Shown: in pieces, positions 48,901 to 60,361 of the stretch | How positions within the stretch are numbered: position 1 is the stretch's first letter | Layout: every line of letters begins with the position of its first letter | Origin: Sipunculus nudus | Lineage: Eukaryota > Annelida > Sipuncula > Golfingiida > Sipunculidae | Length of the DNA: 64,000 nt | Assembly: GCA_026874595.1 (NCBI GenBank) | Contig: CM049317.1 | Span: forward strand, 33,757,901-33,821,900 | Direction: 5' to 3' | Made by a program: the position numbers and the translations under genes | The notes under the pieces: model-generated | What the model was told of the DNA's origin: nothing | Database searches by the model: none | Seen by the model: only the letters and a program-made list of their open reading frames with translations

Positions 48901-49645
48901 TCTTTAAACGTCTCAAAAATAGAGGAAAAAATTGTAAAAAAATCAAAAAAATATAGGTGGCGCCACCAGTCTGCAGGAACTTATGGAACATCTCATGATC
49001 AATATGTATGCCAAAAATCATGACCATCAGTGTTGTAGTTATTGAGATATTGAAGTTTTTGTATGAAATTTTTTATTATTCTGGGGGGTACTTTGGGGCC
49101 CCATAGCTCGAAGGATATGGGTAACAGAGACCTAATTTCTGGTTTCCAAGGAGATTTTTCATGGACCTCTAAGTGTATCAAGAATTAAGATTCTAGGTCT
49201 AGGCTTTACGGTTTGTGCCTTGTTAACAGATGTTCACATTTTTAAAGGTCTCAAAAATAGAGAAAAAAATTTGTAAAAAATCGAAAAATACAGGTGGCGC
49301 CACCAGTCTGCAGGAAGTGATGGAACATCTCATGATCAATATGTATGCCAAAAATCATGACCAGCAGTCAAGTAGTTAATGAGATATTGAAGTTTTTGTA
49401 TGAAATTTTTGACTTTTCTGGGGGGTACTTTGGGGCCCCATAGCTCGAAGGATATGGGTAACAGAGACCTAATTTCTGGTTTCCAAAGAGATTTTTCATG
49501 GACCTCTAAGAATCCCAAGTTACAAGGTTCTAGGTTCAGCGGTTACGATTTGTGCCTGGTTAACGGACGGACAGACGGACAGACGGACGACAGACAAAGA
49601 GTGATCGCTATAGCTCAGATGACTTTCAGTCAGCTGAGCTAAAAA
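45936..49645 (+). mobile_element. composite element D, second unit (tandem duplicate without 5' end)
   Basis: It starts directly after the CTAAAAA end of the first unit with CTAGAATACGGGTAGCCGAC, the sequence found at 42241. It then repeats the whole order of parts to a second hairpin (49611-49641) and CTAAAAA. The offset between copies is about 3.7 kb (3695 at the left, 3710 at the right). Differences are scattered single bases and small gaps. The 5' arm (42059-42240) is not duplicated. Confidence 0.85.
47270..49540 (+). repeat. tandem array of ~340-bp units, second copy
   Basis: Seven units with palindrome-like joints near 47285, 47630, 47968, 48301, 48621, 48958 and 49296. They correspond one-to-one with those of the first copy. 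The unit order is preserved, so the whole block was copied and the array was not re-expanded. Confidence 0.88.
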
Positions 49646-50181
49646 ATTTAACAGATTTTGATCTAATTTTTGGTTTTCAAATAAATTTTGATTAATTAAA
49701 GTTGTATTACTGGAAAAAAAGTCCCTAGCTTTAACACTTTTGGTCTTAAGTGACCAAATATCTTCCTGATTTTTTTACAAAGTCCATTATGTTCGGGCCC
49801 ATATTTTTTTTAAATTATATAATACTGACTTAATATCTGGCATGTACATAGGAACTATATAGAGTAATATTTATGTTAAATATGAAGAAAACCAGATGAG
49901 TGGTTTTGATAATAGGCAGTCCTGAAGTGTGAAAATAGATTTCTAATAAAAAATTGAGGTTTTTCCTTAATATCTCGTAAGAACAAAGTCCTATTGACCC
50001 AATTTTCGGCATGGTAGGTATGCCGAATTTCAGATTCGTAGGTCCAACTGTGTCGAAACGTGCCAGTCTTACGGACGGACATCCAGACGGACGGACGGAC
50101 GGACGGCAAGACAGACGGACGGACAACGGACAATGGACCACGACTATAGCTCAGATGACTTATAGTCAGCTGAGCTAAAAA
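49646..50181 (+). mobile_element. A-type element, right part, resuming after the nest
   Basis: ATTTAACAGATTTTGATCTA continues the A-type core exactly where it broke off at 33618, as judged against A1 near 20690-20720. It continues through the second core unit, an ACGG run (about 50074-50125) and the hairpin 50147-50177 to CTAAAA. Together with 31031-33618 it outlines one A-type element split by about 16 kb. Confidence 0.7.
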
Positions 50182-50683
50182 TCTAACATTTTAAGACAAC
50201 AAAACATTTTGGGGCAAAATGTGCAATGTTACACAAATTTGACAACCGAAATACTTGTGACTCAGTTGGCTGTCGTGTGACTCATTACAGGGTCAACTTT
50301 CTGCAGAAAGCAATTATCTAATACTTATAAAAGGAATTTGGTACACGTTTGTTTGCAATGTTCTCTAAAACTGCGCTGTGTACAATACTGTGCCATACAC
50401 TATTTCAAGGTTATTATCCCTGCAGTGACATAGGCGATATGAGAATAAATAATTTTTAATGTACATATAATTTTGAGTGATTTTTCTGTTTTTCTGACTT
50501 GCACTGAGGTTAGACCGAGCACAGCCAAATTGCCTTTGGCAATGACCCGAAAGCATGCGTCGTTGTCACTCAACCTCAGACTATTGTTCATATGAATAAT
50601 GCTTACTTTCAGTGAGGGATCTGAGCATGTTGGGCATTACATTTGAACGAAGCTCTCATCCACATACGTGGTCAGTAAAAGAG
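50182..50683. other. SMYD5: short unique intron segment
   Basis: Nothing was recognised between the two A-type elements. Confidence 0.45.
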
Positions 50684-50966
50684 AACAAGGGACCTATGGG
50701 TCACGGCGCTCAGCTGTTATATATGATAAAAAATATGATTTAGAAATGAGGCACATGCTGGTTTTGTGTAGTAATAAATATAAGCTGTATTATGAGTTGT
50801 TGTTGTTTAGCTTATGTATGATTTTGAGAGTACCTTTGGAGACAGGGAAGAGGATTGATTTCATTTATTTTATTAACAAATGGAGTACTATTGTCAAACA
50901 GATTTTGACTTGGCCATATAACTTATAAGCAGAACATATAATATAAGAGTTTAACTATTTATTAAA

Positions 50967-53900
50967 AACAAGTGACCCATGGGTCATGACGCTCAGCTGC
51001 CAAGCATGACCTGCGACATCATGGGCTGTGATTCACAACTAGTAAAATTGTTGCAGAACCTATATGCCTATTTAGTTTAAACTTTCTACATTGCCATAAA
51101 TTCTTATCATATATGTCTGGTTAAAACATAGTGAACTAGATATTTCTTGGCACTGCAGGTGCCAGAGTATCCCCAGACATAGTAGGGCCCCCCTTTAAGA
51201 ATAGGCCCCCATTTGTAGCAGCATATACTGACACTTGGCAAGCAATTATTTTTTTTCCATCTATCAATCCACAATCTTTTTGAAGATGTTGGTCCTGTGA
51301 CCTTGACCTTTGACCTCATGACCCAAAAATCAATTGGGGTCTTGCTTTTTCAATGGGACATATATAAGAAAAGTTTGAAATCTATACATCAATAAAAGCA
51401 GGAATTATCATCCAGAAACTAATTTTTGAACAGATGGCTCCTGTGGCCTTGACCTTTGACCTTGTGACCCCAAAATTGATATTGATCATCCACTTTTATA
51501 TATAAATCAATAGCGGTCTAGATTTATTGATGGGCCATATATAAGTCAGGTTTGAAATCCATATATTAATCCAAGCTTAAAAATCATCTCAGGAAATAAT
51601 TTTTGGACAGATGGCTCATGTGACTTTCACCTTTGACCTTGTGACCTCACAATTGACAGGCGTCTTCCTCTATTGGCAGGGGAACTGTATGTGCAAGATG
51701 AAATGTCTGAGATGAAATGTTTGGCTGAAAATGCATCCACATCTTTTTGAAGATGTGTCCTGTGACCTTGACCTTTGACCTCATGATCCCAAAATCAATT
51801 CGGGTCTTGCTTTTCCAATGGGACATATACAAGTCAAGTTTGAAATCCATACATCAATAAAAGCAGGCATTATCATCCAGAAACTAATTTTTGGACAGAT
51901 GGCTCCTGTGACCTTCACCTTTGACCTTGTGACCTCAAAATTGATAGGGGTCTTCCACTCTTGGCAGGTGATCTATATGTGCAAGATGAAAGATCTAAGA
52001 TGAATTGTTTGGCTGAAAATGCATCCACAATCTTTTTAAAGATGTGTCCTGTGACCTTGACCTTTGACCTCATGACCCCAAAATCAATTCAGGTCTTGCT
52101 TTTCCAATGGGTCATATACAAGTCAAGTTTGAAATCCATACATCAATAAAAGCAGGAATTATCATCCAGAAACTAATTTTTGGACAGATGGCTCCTGTGA
52201 CCTTCACCTTTGACCTTGTGACCTCAAAATTGATAGGGGTCTTCCTCTATTGGCAGATGAACTATATGAGCAAGATGAAAGGTCTTAGATGAAATGTTTG
52301 GCTGAAAATGCATCCACAATCTTTTTAAAGATGTGTCCTGTGACCTTGACCTTTGACCTCATGACCCCAAAATTTATTGGGGTCTTGCTTTTTCAATGGG
52401 ACATATATAAGTCAAGTTTGAAATCAATACATCAATAAAAGCAGGAATTATCATCCAGTAACTAATTTTTGACATAAAGCCTGTGGCTTTGACCTTTGTT
52501 CTTGTGACCCCAAAATTGATATGGATCATCCACTATTGGCAAGTGAGCTATTTATTCAAGATGGAAGACCTTGAAAGTTTGGCTTAAAATGCATCCACAG
52601 TATCTTGTAAGATGCAAGTCCAGTGACCTTGACCTTAGACCTCATGACCCTAGTACCTATAGGGTTCTTACTTTAGTAGTGGGCCATACATAAGTCACGT
52701 TTGAAATCCATATGGCTTTCAACACTGGAGATATCATAAGAGGTGTGTGATTTTAACCAAATATGGACACATTAAAGGTCAAGGCCACTGTCATGGTAAA
52801 GGTCATGACCCAAATGTAAACAGACCTCATCCCATAGCCCATCTCTCTGCATGTGCATAATATGAAAGAAATCTGTCCATTAGTTTTTGACTTATAATGC
52901 TTACAGTACTGTCAAGTGGCAATTATGGGGGTATTAAAAGGCGTAATAATAAGAAAAGGATAATAGGTGGCGCCACCAGTTTCCGGTATATCACAAGGCT
53001 ATCCAAGATCTTCGGTCACCTTAATTTTTAGACCAGTCCATGCAAGCTTACTTGAGATATTTAAGAATTTGTGTTATTTTCAGCAATAATGGACCTATTC
53101 AAGGTCAAGGTCATTCTCCTAGCATAGGTCATGACCCCATTTTAAATAGGCTTCGTCCCCTTACCTATATCTATACAAATGTAAAGTTTGAAAAAAATCA
53201 GTGAAATATTTTTTGAGTTATCCCACTCACAAGGTTTTTCTGTGGCGGCGGCGGGACCGTCATGAAACCATAGTATCCCGACTTTGTCTGGGGATACAAT
53301 GATGGTCTGAGGCAAAATGTATGGTTGTTGAGCTATCAGGAACTAATCCCACAGCTTGCTCGATACCTGTCAGTCTCAAAAGGAATACCACACAGGCCAC
53401 ATTTAAGATCAAAATATAGCAAAAGATTAAGGAAATCCATGCAAGAATTATTGTGAAACGGGTGCTTCCATATTAATTTTTATTCAATACAAGCCAACTG
53501 TACTGAGCTTTCATAAATGATGGTCATATTTATTAAGAAATCTTTGACCCAATGCAAGATAACATTAATATACATCCCACTGCATTCACTTTAATAGTTC
53601 TTGAGATTATATGTTCTAAAGGAATTTAAAGATGGCTTCCTGGTGGCCATATTGGATTTCTGACAGGTCGGAAATTGAACAACAAACATCCTCTAAAAGG
53701 GACCAAACATCATAAAAAAATCACAGAAACTGCCCTGGCAAAAGGATTTCTAAAAATGGCTACCTGGCAGACATAATGGTTTTCTGACAAGTCTGACATT
53801 TGATATCACACATCCTCCAATAAGACACTAAACTTGTAGCAATGCTTCAAAGAATGTAACAGTTATGAATGTCCAAAACAATTCAAAAGGCATGTTCAGG

Positions 53901-55575
53901 TTGGAGAGCTCTCATATCAAATTTATGAACATGCAAATGTAAAAAGTGCAAGTCCAATTTGTTTTAATTATCAGCTTGCTATTCAATGGGGTCAGCAGGG
54001 TAGGTAAACTGCAAAACCTAAAAGAAAAGAAATGCAGAAAGCATCACTAAGAGTCTTGTAATCAAATAAAGCCATCCTAAATCCAGGTAAAGACCCACAT
54101 ATTATCAGAACAAACACTTGCTGGTATGTCTTTTTTAGATTTTTATAATAATATTCAGATATCTAGAAAACTAAGGTTATTGCTATGATTCCATGATATA
54201 AACTGCAAAATGTTCCCATCATTTTAAAAAATCAGTAGCTAAACCTTAACACTTAACTCTCATAGTCTTAATGCCTGGCCAAAGCATTCCGGCAACAGTG
54301 TTTTTGTTATGCACTAATGATATATCCTTATCACTCCATCAGCTGATACAAAAGGGAGTCATATATCACAAGTGTCACTGACAATTATTGGCACACAGTG
54401 AGATGTACCAGTTGTGAGTGCCATGGTTATATATACAAGAAAACAAGAAAAATAGAGATGGTCTACAAAATAAGTTATTGTGAACATCCCTGACCTATGA
54501 CCTTGGCCTTTTGCCCACTTATCAACTGGATTCTTTCTAAATGATGGGTAACTACTTACCACTTACATCTGGCCGGGTGTAATTACTTGGCAACCAATGA
54601 GTGAATAACCTTGACCTGCAACCTTTAACCTCCTGACCAGCTGACCTCAAAATCAATTAGTTATTTCTTCATGCAAAAAGACCCATAAATATGAAGTTTG
54701 AATCAAATTCAGTGATGCATAGATGTGGCATATGTGAAAGACTGTAGGTTTGGGTTGAACAGTTTCACCTGAAATATATTCACAAGCATTTAGAACAATA
54801 TTGTGACCTTGACCTTTAGAACTCAACATCAATAGGCTTCTTCTCCTATTGGTAGGCAAGCCATATATGACAGATGGAAAGTATAGATTGAAAAGTTTGC
54901 CTTAAAATGACTCCACGCAAGAAGAGGGTGCTGTGAACTTGACATTTGACCTCAAAATCAACAGGTCTTTTCCCCTGTTGGCAGAGAAGCGATATCAGTG
55001 CTGAAAGGTTTGGAATGAAAGGTCTAGCTTGAAATGTGTCCACAACCTTTTCAAAGAAGTGGATCCTGTGACCCTGACCTCTGACCTTGTGACCTCAACA
55101 TCTATAGGATTCTTCTCCTACTTAGTAGGGAGCTACATGTGAAAGATCAAAGAATTGGGATGAAAGGTTTGTCTTAAAATGCATCCTGAGGCTTTTCAAA
55201 GAAGTTGGTTCTGTGACCTTGACCTTTGACCTTGTGACCTCAAAATAATTATGGTTCTTTCCCTGTTGGTAGGTGAGCTGTATGTGAAAGATGGAAGGTT
55301 TAGGATGAAAATTTTGGCTAAAAGAATTATTTCTGGGGGGTGCAAACACACCCTATAACTTCAAGAATATAGGTCGCAGTGACATAATTTCAGGTTTGCA
55401 AGGAGATCTTTTTAGAACCTCTAAGACTGCATAGGATTCATGGCCCTAGCCCCTACAGTTACGATTTGTGCCCTGCTAACGGCCGGACGGCCGGCCGGAC
55501 GGACAGACGGAAGGATGCCAGACAAAGACCCATCGCTATAGCCCAGCATGACTGAAAGTCAGCTGCGCTAAAAAT
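50967..55575 (+). mobile_element. element B2 nested in A2
   Basis: It starts AACAAGTGACCCATGGGTCA then TGACGCTCAGCTG. It ends with an ACGG/CCGG run (55480-55515), a hairpin (55538-55570) and CAGCTGCGCTAAAAA. Parts: a 5' arm; an array of ~145-bp half-units (about 51290-52700); a segment with one GGTGGCGCCACC at about 52967-52978; and a right half shared with B1. The uninterrupted copy A3 shows the pre-insertion sequence, so this is a clear insertion into an A-rich site. Confidence 0.8.
51290..52700 (+). repeat. tandem array with TGACCTTTGACCT (DR1-type) motifs
   Basis: Units of about 288 bp, each made of two related halves, carry GTGACCTTGACCTTTGACC followed by TCATGACCC or TTGTGACC. Perfect TGACCTTTGACCT occurs at 51304, 51450, 51769, 52058 and 52347. 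Near-matches (TCACCTTTGACCT, TGACCTTAGACCT) fill the alternate positions. The reverse complement AGGTCAAAGGTCA is the consensus DR1 site bound by RXR/HNF4-class nuclear receptors. Confidence 0.85.
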
Positions 55576-56839
55576 TATAAATAATATCCCAAATATGATT
55601 TTTATTAAAAATAATTAGAGAATCGTATGATTTTTTAAAATAAAATATATCTGAAAAGATTATTAAAATAATATTAAAGAATATATTCATGAATACATTT
55701 TGAAAGTATTTGCACTGGTATTCATATACTTTCATTTTTACCTGAATTCCCATTCTTTATGCAAGAAATTTTATAATGGAGTATATATTCATATTCGTAT
55801 TTAAATACAATTGCAAAGTATTCACACCATGTCTGGTATTTATATAGTTTTCATCAAACAATGATGTTGAGAATCCAGAATATACAAAATTCACACATTT
55901 AAATAATGATCTTAAGTACCTGGTTTTATGGCTTGTGTTTATATTAAAAAAAAATAAATGTTATATATTCATTTTGGACTAATTTCACATCAGTGTACAC
56001 ACTAGACACAGTAAGAATCTAGATTAATATTATCAACTGCATCTAAAAAAAAACGTGCCATGGTCAAAGTTGGGCAAAATTTAAGGTACCAATTTTTTAT
56101 TTTTGTTAATATTTTAAAAAATTTAAAAGATTTTGATCTAATTTTGGGTATACAATTTAATTTTAATTAATTTAAGTTATATTACTGGAAAAAAGTCTAT
56201 ACCTTTAACATGTTTTGTGTTAAGTGATTGAATATCTTTCCTGATTTTTTACAAAATGCATTATGTTTGGGCCCATAACTTTTTTTAATTAAATTATACA
56301 GACATAATTTCTGGCATGTACATCAGAACTATATAGAGGAATATTTATTGTAAATATGAGGAAAAACAGATCAGTGGTTTTGATATTAGGCAGTTTTGAA
56401 GTGTGAAAATAGGTTTTTAATAAAAAATAGAGGTTTTTCCTTAATTTCTCAAAGGAACAAGGTCGCAAAGACCCAGTTTTCGGCTTGGTAGGAGATCTTG
56501 GGGACATCTAACATTATGCTGAATTTTGGATTCCTAGGTCTTACGGTTTCAAAATGTGCCACATCTACGGACGGACTGACGGACGGACGGACAGACGGAC
56601 GGACAGACGGACAATGGACCACGACTATAGCTCAGATGACTTATAGTCAGCTGAGCTAAAAATGAGCCAACATTCCACATGTCAGTAAATATATCTCCCC
56701 AACCCCTGTAATAAGCCTGGTATACCGGCTTTATCAGCTGGTACATCATGATGCTCTCAAACATTGATTATAAACGGTGGGCTGAAATCTTTTATGTTTC
56801 ATAGGTTTCAGCAGGAAGTCAAGCGTAGGTCAAACTTAC

Positions 56840-56910
56840 CTGGAACCTATGCCTTGTCCGTTTGTACCTATGAGAGCAAACAAGGACCTGAACCCAGCTG
56901 GAGTGTACCA
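56840..56910 (-). CDS. SMYD5: SMYD5 exon: [17 protein letters not shown] segment
   Basis: This 71-bp exon (23 codons plus two bases) has acceptor TTTTCCAG and donor GTAAGT. It codes [20 protein letters not shown] then [11 protein letters not shown] is part of the SET substrate/cofactor region in SMYD5. Its trailing AG joins the first T of the exon at 28879-28985 to make Ser, which fixes the two ends of the 27.9 kb intron. Confidence 0.93.
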
Positions 56911-57613
56911 CTGGAAAAGCAAGAATACTGAATATATAAAGATTATTGTCTGTTGGATATAATTACATATAATAATCTATGGAAATATACCATTTTGACT
57001 TGACATGATGATCCTCTGTCAAATGAGGATGTGAGAAATAAGTAATTTGATTAATATAACAGCATGAGAAATATGGCAAATGACCAATGGGGTCATGATG
57101 CTCAGATGAACATCTTGGCTAGTGTGGGAATTTTATTTACCAAGAAAACACAGTTGCTGAATGTTTAGTGAAAAATAAGCTTCAATTCAGTAAGACAGAT
57201 GATGCTCATTGGGGAAATTGGTCTCAGAGCTGATCAATGTCACATGAAACTCCACTAACTAAGGTTAAACATTGCACCCCTGGAATACTGAAAGAGTATG
57301 ACCTTTGAATGATTAAAGATGTAACATGGAATGGATTATACAGACAATCAGATTTTTTAGACAATATTCAAACAATATGCCCTCTAGATATGGAGTATAA
57401 GAATATTCTATACATGACCAGTGTTACAATCAAGACTGTCAGAGATTTCCTGATACAGAAAGTATATATAAATAATATGTAATTTAAAATAACAATATAA
57501 AATATTGTTAGAAATGGATAAATATTGTTGGAAATGGATATTGATTATCTGTTTACATTTCAAGGAACTCCTGTATGATGGAAGAACTGTTAAAATTATA
57601 ATATTTGCTGTAC

Positions 57614-57676
57614 CTGTTCTACCTCCTCTTCAAATAATGCCTCAGCTGTCAGGTTCCTTAGAAGCTCAAGCTGGTC
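57614..57676 (-). CDS. SMYD5: SMYD5 exon, most 5' one found
   Basis: This 63-bp phase-0 exon has acceptor TTTTTTTCAG and donor GTACAG. It codes DQLELLRNLTAEALFEEEVE plus Q, the helical segment just before the [10 protein letters not shown] region in SMYD5. Exons for the MYND zinc finger and the N-terminal SET strand were not found up to 64000. The gene therefore probably continues beyond the right edge, or those exons are too diverged for me to see. Confidence 0.85.
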
Positions 57677-57894
57677 CTGAAAAAAAAATATAGATACCAT
57701 ATTATGTTAATATATATATATATAGATCTCCTACATGATATATACTCCACAAGCCTGAAGCATAGTTGTAAAACAGTAGAACACTATTTTTTTAACATTA
57801 AATGATGTTACTGATTAAAACCTAATTTCTTTGTATCAATTGATGAAATTAGTTTCCCACTGCGAAGGAGACTGGAATTACAGGAAGAACCTGT
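57677..57894 (-). other. SMYD5: SMYD5 upstream intron, start
   Basis: Short AT-rich sequence with an (AT)n tract near 57708-57722. Nothing else was seen. Confidence 0.45.
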
Positions 57895-58075
57895 CTGAAA
57901 GACCATGTCTTATTTGACCACCTTTTATAAGACCACCTCTTATAAGACCATCCTTGGGTGAACTGAAAGCTTTCACTTGGGTTATAACTGAAATGTCTAT
58001 TAAGACCACCCGTAATTTAAGACCACTTTGGCCAGTTCCATGGGTGGTCTTATAACACAGGGTTCACTGTATTTC
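57895..58075. repeat. MITE-like repeat with AAGACCACC motifs
   Basis: AAGACCACC or a close form occurs about six times. The right end reads CAGGGTTCACTGTA, and on the other strand TACAGTGAACCCTG resembles a terminal repeat with a TA target, as in Tc1/mariner/pogo-type short elements. The left end is unclear. Confidence 0.4.
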
Positions 58076-58749
58076 TATATGTGAGAGACCTTTACTGCAG
58101 TGCCTTTGACAGGCAACAGTTGCATAGAAACAAAGTTATTGTCAGTCATGGAAAATTGTACTAAATTATGTCAAGCAAGAATAAACTAGCAAAGTTAAAA
58201 GTTACTTTAAAGATACAAAATCTATTTTGCCGTTATACACTTAGCAGTGCACTCCTGATAAAAATTATAGTATTATACACATGCGTACATATGCGCTGGA
58301 TATTTGGGACTGGCAGTGGAAGAAATACTGTGCTTTTACTGAGATCAAAAATTTTTAGTCACAGAGGATTTCCCAGTGTGTGACCACTGGAAAACTGGTA
58401 GCTTAGTATTGTGATAGCCACTTCAGGAAAAACAATTATCAATTTCTCAAGATTTAAGGGAAAAAACATGGAAAAAGCCCCAGTAAAGACAAAATTTGCT
58501 TCCTTTCCTGACAGTTCAAGACCAAATATGGACATTTCTGAGGAGAACCATAGAGGAGTCATGTGGTGGTGCCACTGCCAGTTATAATATGGATCACACA
58601 CTTGTTTACCAAAAAGTCAAATAATGAAATGTAAACTTGATAAAGGTTCAAATTATATCACATTTACAATCATTCCAGGATAAATGAGCAAATAAAATTT
58701 TCATGAGGGTTCCAGTAAACTAGGTAGGAGGTGCTGACACAAATGTTTA

Positions 58750-59073
58750 CTCCTATGGCCCAAATAAAAATAAATGTATGGTTCTCAGGCACTGCCCGCG
58801 TCAATTTTAACCCCCGCATCAAACATTTTTATTTCAATTTTCTTCTTTCAAGAAGATAAAATAATACAATTTTGATCAGATTTCCTTTGTTATTTAGTGA
58901 TTTTATACCTGTTTAGCAAAAAATTTCTGTTATTATCATGCTTTTCCTTGATCATGTGACATTTTTATCAAAACATACAAAAAAAGGTAAAAAAAAATTG
59001 CGCACCTGAATTGATTTCTGGAAAAAAAGTCTGGGAACCATACCTTTTTATTTTTTTTTTGCCTAATACATAA
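58750..59073. mobile_element. short element with inverted terminal repeats (MITE-like)
   Basis: Left AAATAAAAATAAATGTATGG followed by TTCTCAGGCA. The reverse complement of the right end is AAAATAAAAAGGTATGG followed by TTCCCAGACT. These pair over about 28 bp with a few mismatches, enclosing about 270 bp without a frame. The interior contains TGCCCGCGTCAATTTTAACC. Confidence 0.5.
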
Positions 59074-60361
59074 TAAATGGACTATTTTTACGCAATGTTT
59101 CAAGGGACTGTGCCGCTACATGAATGATGCTAATTTCACTACAGTATAACACTACTGTACATGTTGGTCATTCTACCTGGAGCAGAAAAACACCAGGCTA
59201 ACGTCTTAAGACAATCCCATGCTGTGTGTGGAGTTATAAACAAACTTCAAATGACATAATCACAGATTCAGTGAACTGAGTGTTATAAAATCACATCACA
59301 AGCCGCAATTAATCATTTTGGAGGCTGGCGGAAAACCAACAGCCTGTAAAGTCAAAATTACCTCCACTTCATGAGCCTGTAGAGCAGCCATCAGTAGCTA
59401 AGGTTTCAGACTGGCCCCAGCCCTGGTGCCAAGGAAACCAAAACTGGGATCAATTTGACTGGTGAGTTCCCAGCTATTAAAAGTTAAGTGCAGCACATGA
59501 AGCTAGCCCCTGATCTTAGTGTGGTGGATTCACAACCAGGTGTACATGGGTCTATGCTCCATAAGCAGTGCTTATGCTTTTCTCAACTATTCGCTACACT
59601 AAGTGCTGCATAAAACCGTGGTTGCCTGTCAAGTTTGGCCACCAGGCGCTGCTCTCTCTGGGGGATTCCCCCTGTATAATATTTAACCAATCACATTGCA
59701 GGTATGACCAGCACAATCAGATGTTGTTTGAGGTGCCTGGTGATTAGCACTGCGGTAGAATGTGCTTGGTAGAACAGATATTTTCCACTGCCCATTGGAA
59801 TACACACGATGCAATCATCACCTTCAAGACAGTCTCTACACTAACTTGCATGTTTGGCCTGAGGTCAGTTATCCCTCACTGTTCGCATATTTCCTCTCTT
59901 GCAGTGCTGAATTAGTTTTGCATGGATGCAGCCATGTAAGTATACATGCTTAGCCAATCAAATTTCTTTTAACTTTTCAGAAACTTCACACACTTAGCCA
60001 ATCAGATTTGAGCTTTTCCAGCAAAAACTGACAGGGTGCTTGGCATCTTGCCAAACCTTCTATTTCTCCCAGCGTGTGAGTGGAAAGTCAACGGGAGATC
60101 ATATGCTGTGTTCAGAGTGTAACGTGGGACCATCAAACATATATTTTACAACCTGTTTCCAGTACATAGTAACCTATTTGAGGCTTTGGGTTAGAACTGA
60201 TGAGACTGGCTGTGTTACTGATAGTGACATTTTGATGAATACGTATACTGCTCAAATATGTAGAATTTTGCAAAGGGGCACTTATCCATTCCCTGTACAA
60301 GTCATAATAGAACACCTATTGTATTTGACATTAGAAGCAAACATGGTTGTGTTTTATTAGC
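59074..60361. other. SMYD5 upstream region, no exon recognised
   Basis: Contains a possible tRNA-like scrap near 59735-59765 (TGGTGATTAGCACTGCGGTAG) and an unsupported 106-codon plus-strand frame at 60040-60360. No SMYD5 exon was recognised. Confidence 0.4.

Larger units (their letters stand above)
50684..56662 (+). mobile_element. A-type element A2, split by B2
   Basis: 5' end AACAAGGGACCTATGGGTCA then CGGCGCTCAGCTG. The first 283 bp match A1 and A3. The match stops at TTTATTAAA where B2 begins, and resumes after B2 with ATAATATCCCAAATATGATT as in A3 near 61070. It ends with an ACGGACGG run (56570-56615) and hairpin 56628-56658. Its core has lost about 800 bp relative to A1 (a jump near 56043). 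Confidence 0.78.

Noticed and set aside
43400-49642. Many overlapping frames of 60-97 codons on both strands in the 340-bp arrays
   Set aside because: The same frame recurs in each unit and in the duplicated block with stops at unit ends. There are no splice sites or domain motifs; this is repeat shadow.
56570-56615. ACGGAC-type runs (also near 21120, 45855, 49565, 50074 and 55480) considered as independent microsatellites
   Set aside because: They occur at the same place in each element, just before the terminal hairpin, so they are better described as element parts.
56549-56764. Minus-strand frame with MMYQLIKPVYQAYYRGWG near the SMYD5 exon at 56840
   Set aside because: It does not match SMYD5 order, has no acceptor or donor in phase, and runs into the terminal hairpin and ACGG run of element A2.
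58359-58601. 80-codon minus-strand frame considered as an upstream SMYD5 exon
   Set aside because: The sequence does not resemble any SMYD5 segment and no in-phase splice sites were seen.
60040-60360. 106-codon plus-strand frame with several Cys
   Set aside because: No motif, no splice context and no repeat-independent support. It ends directly at the SINE-like pair.
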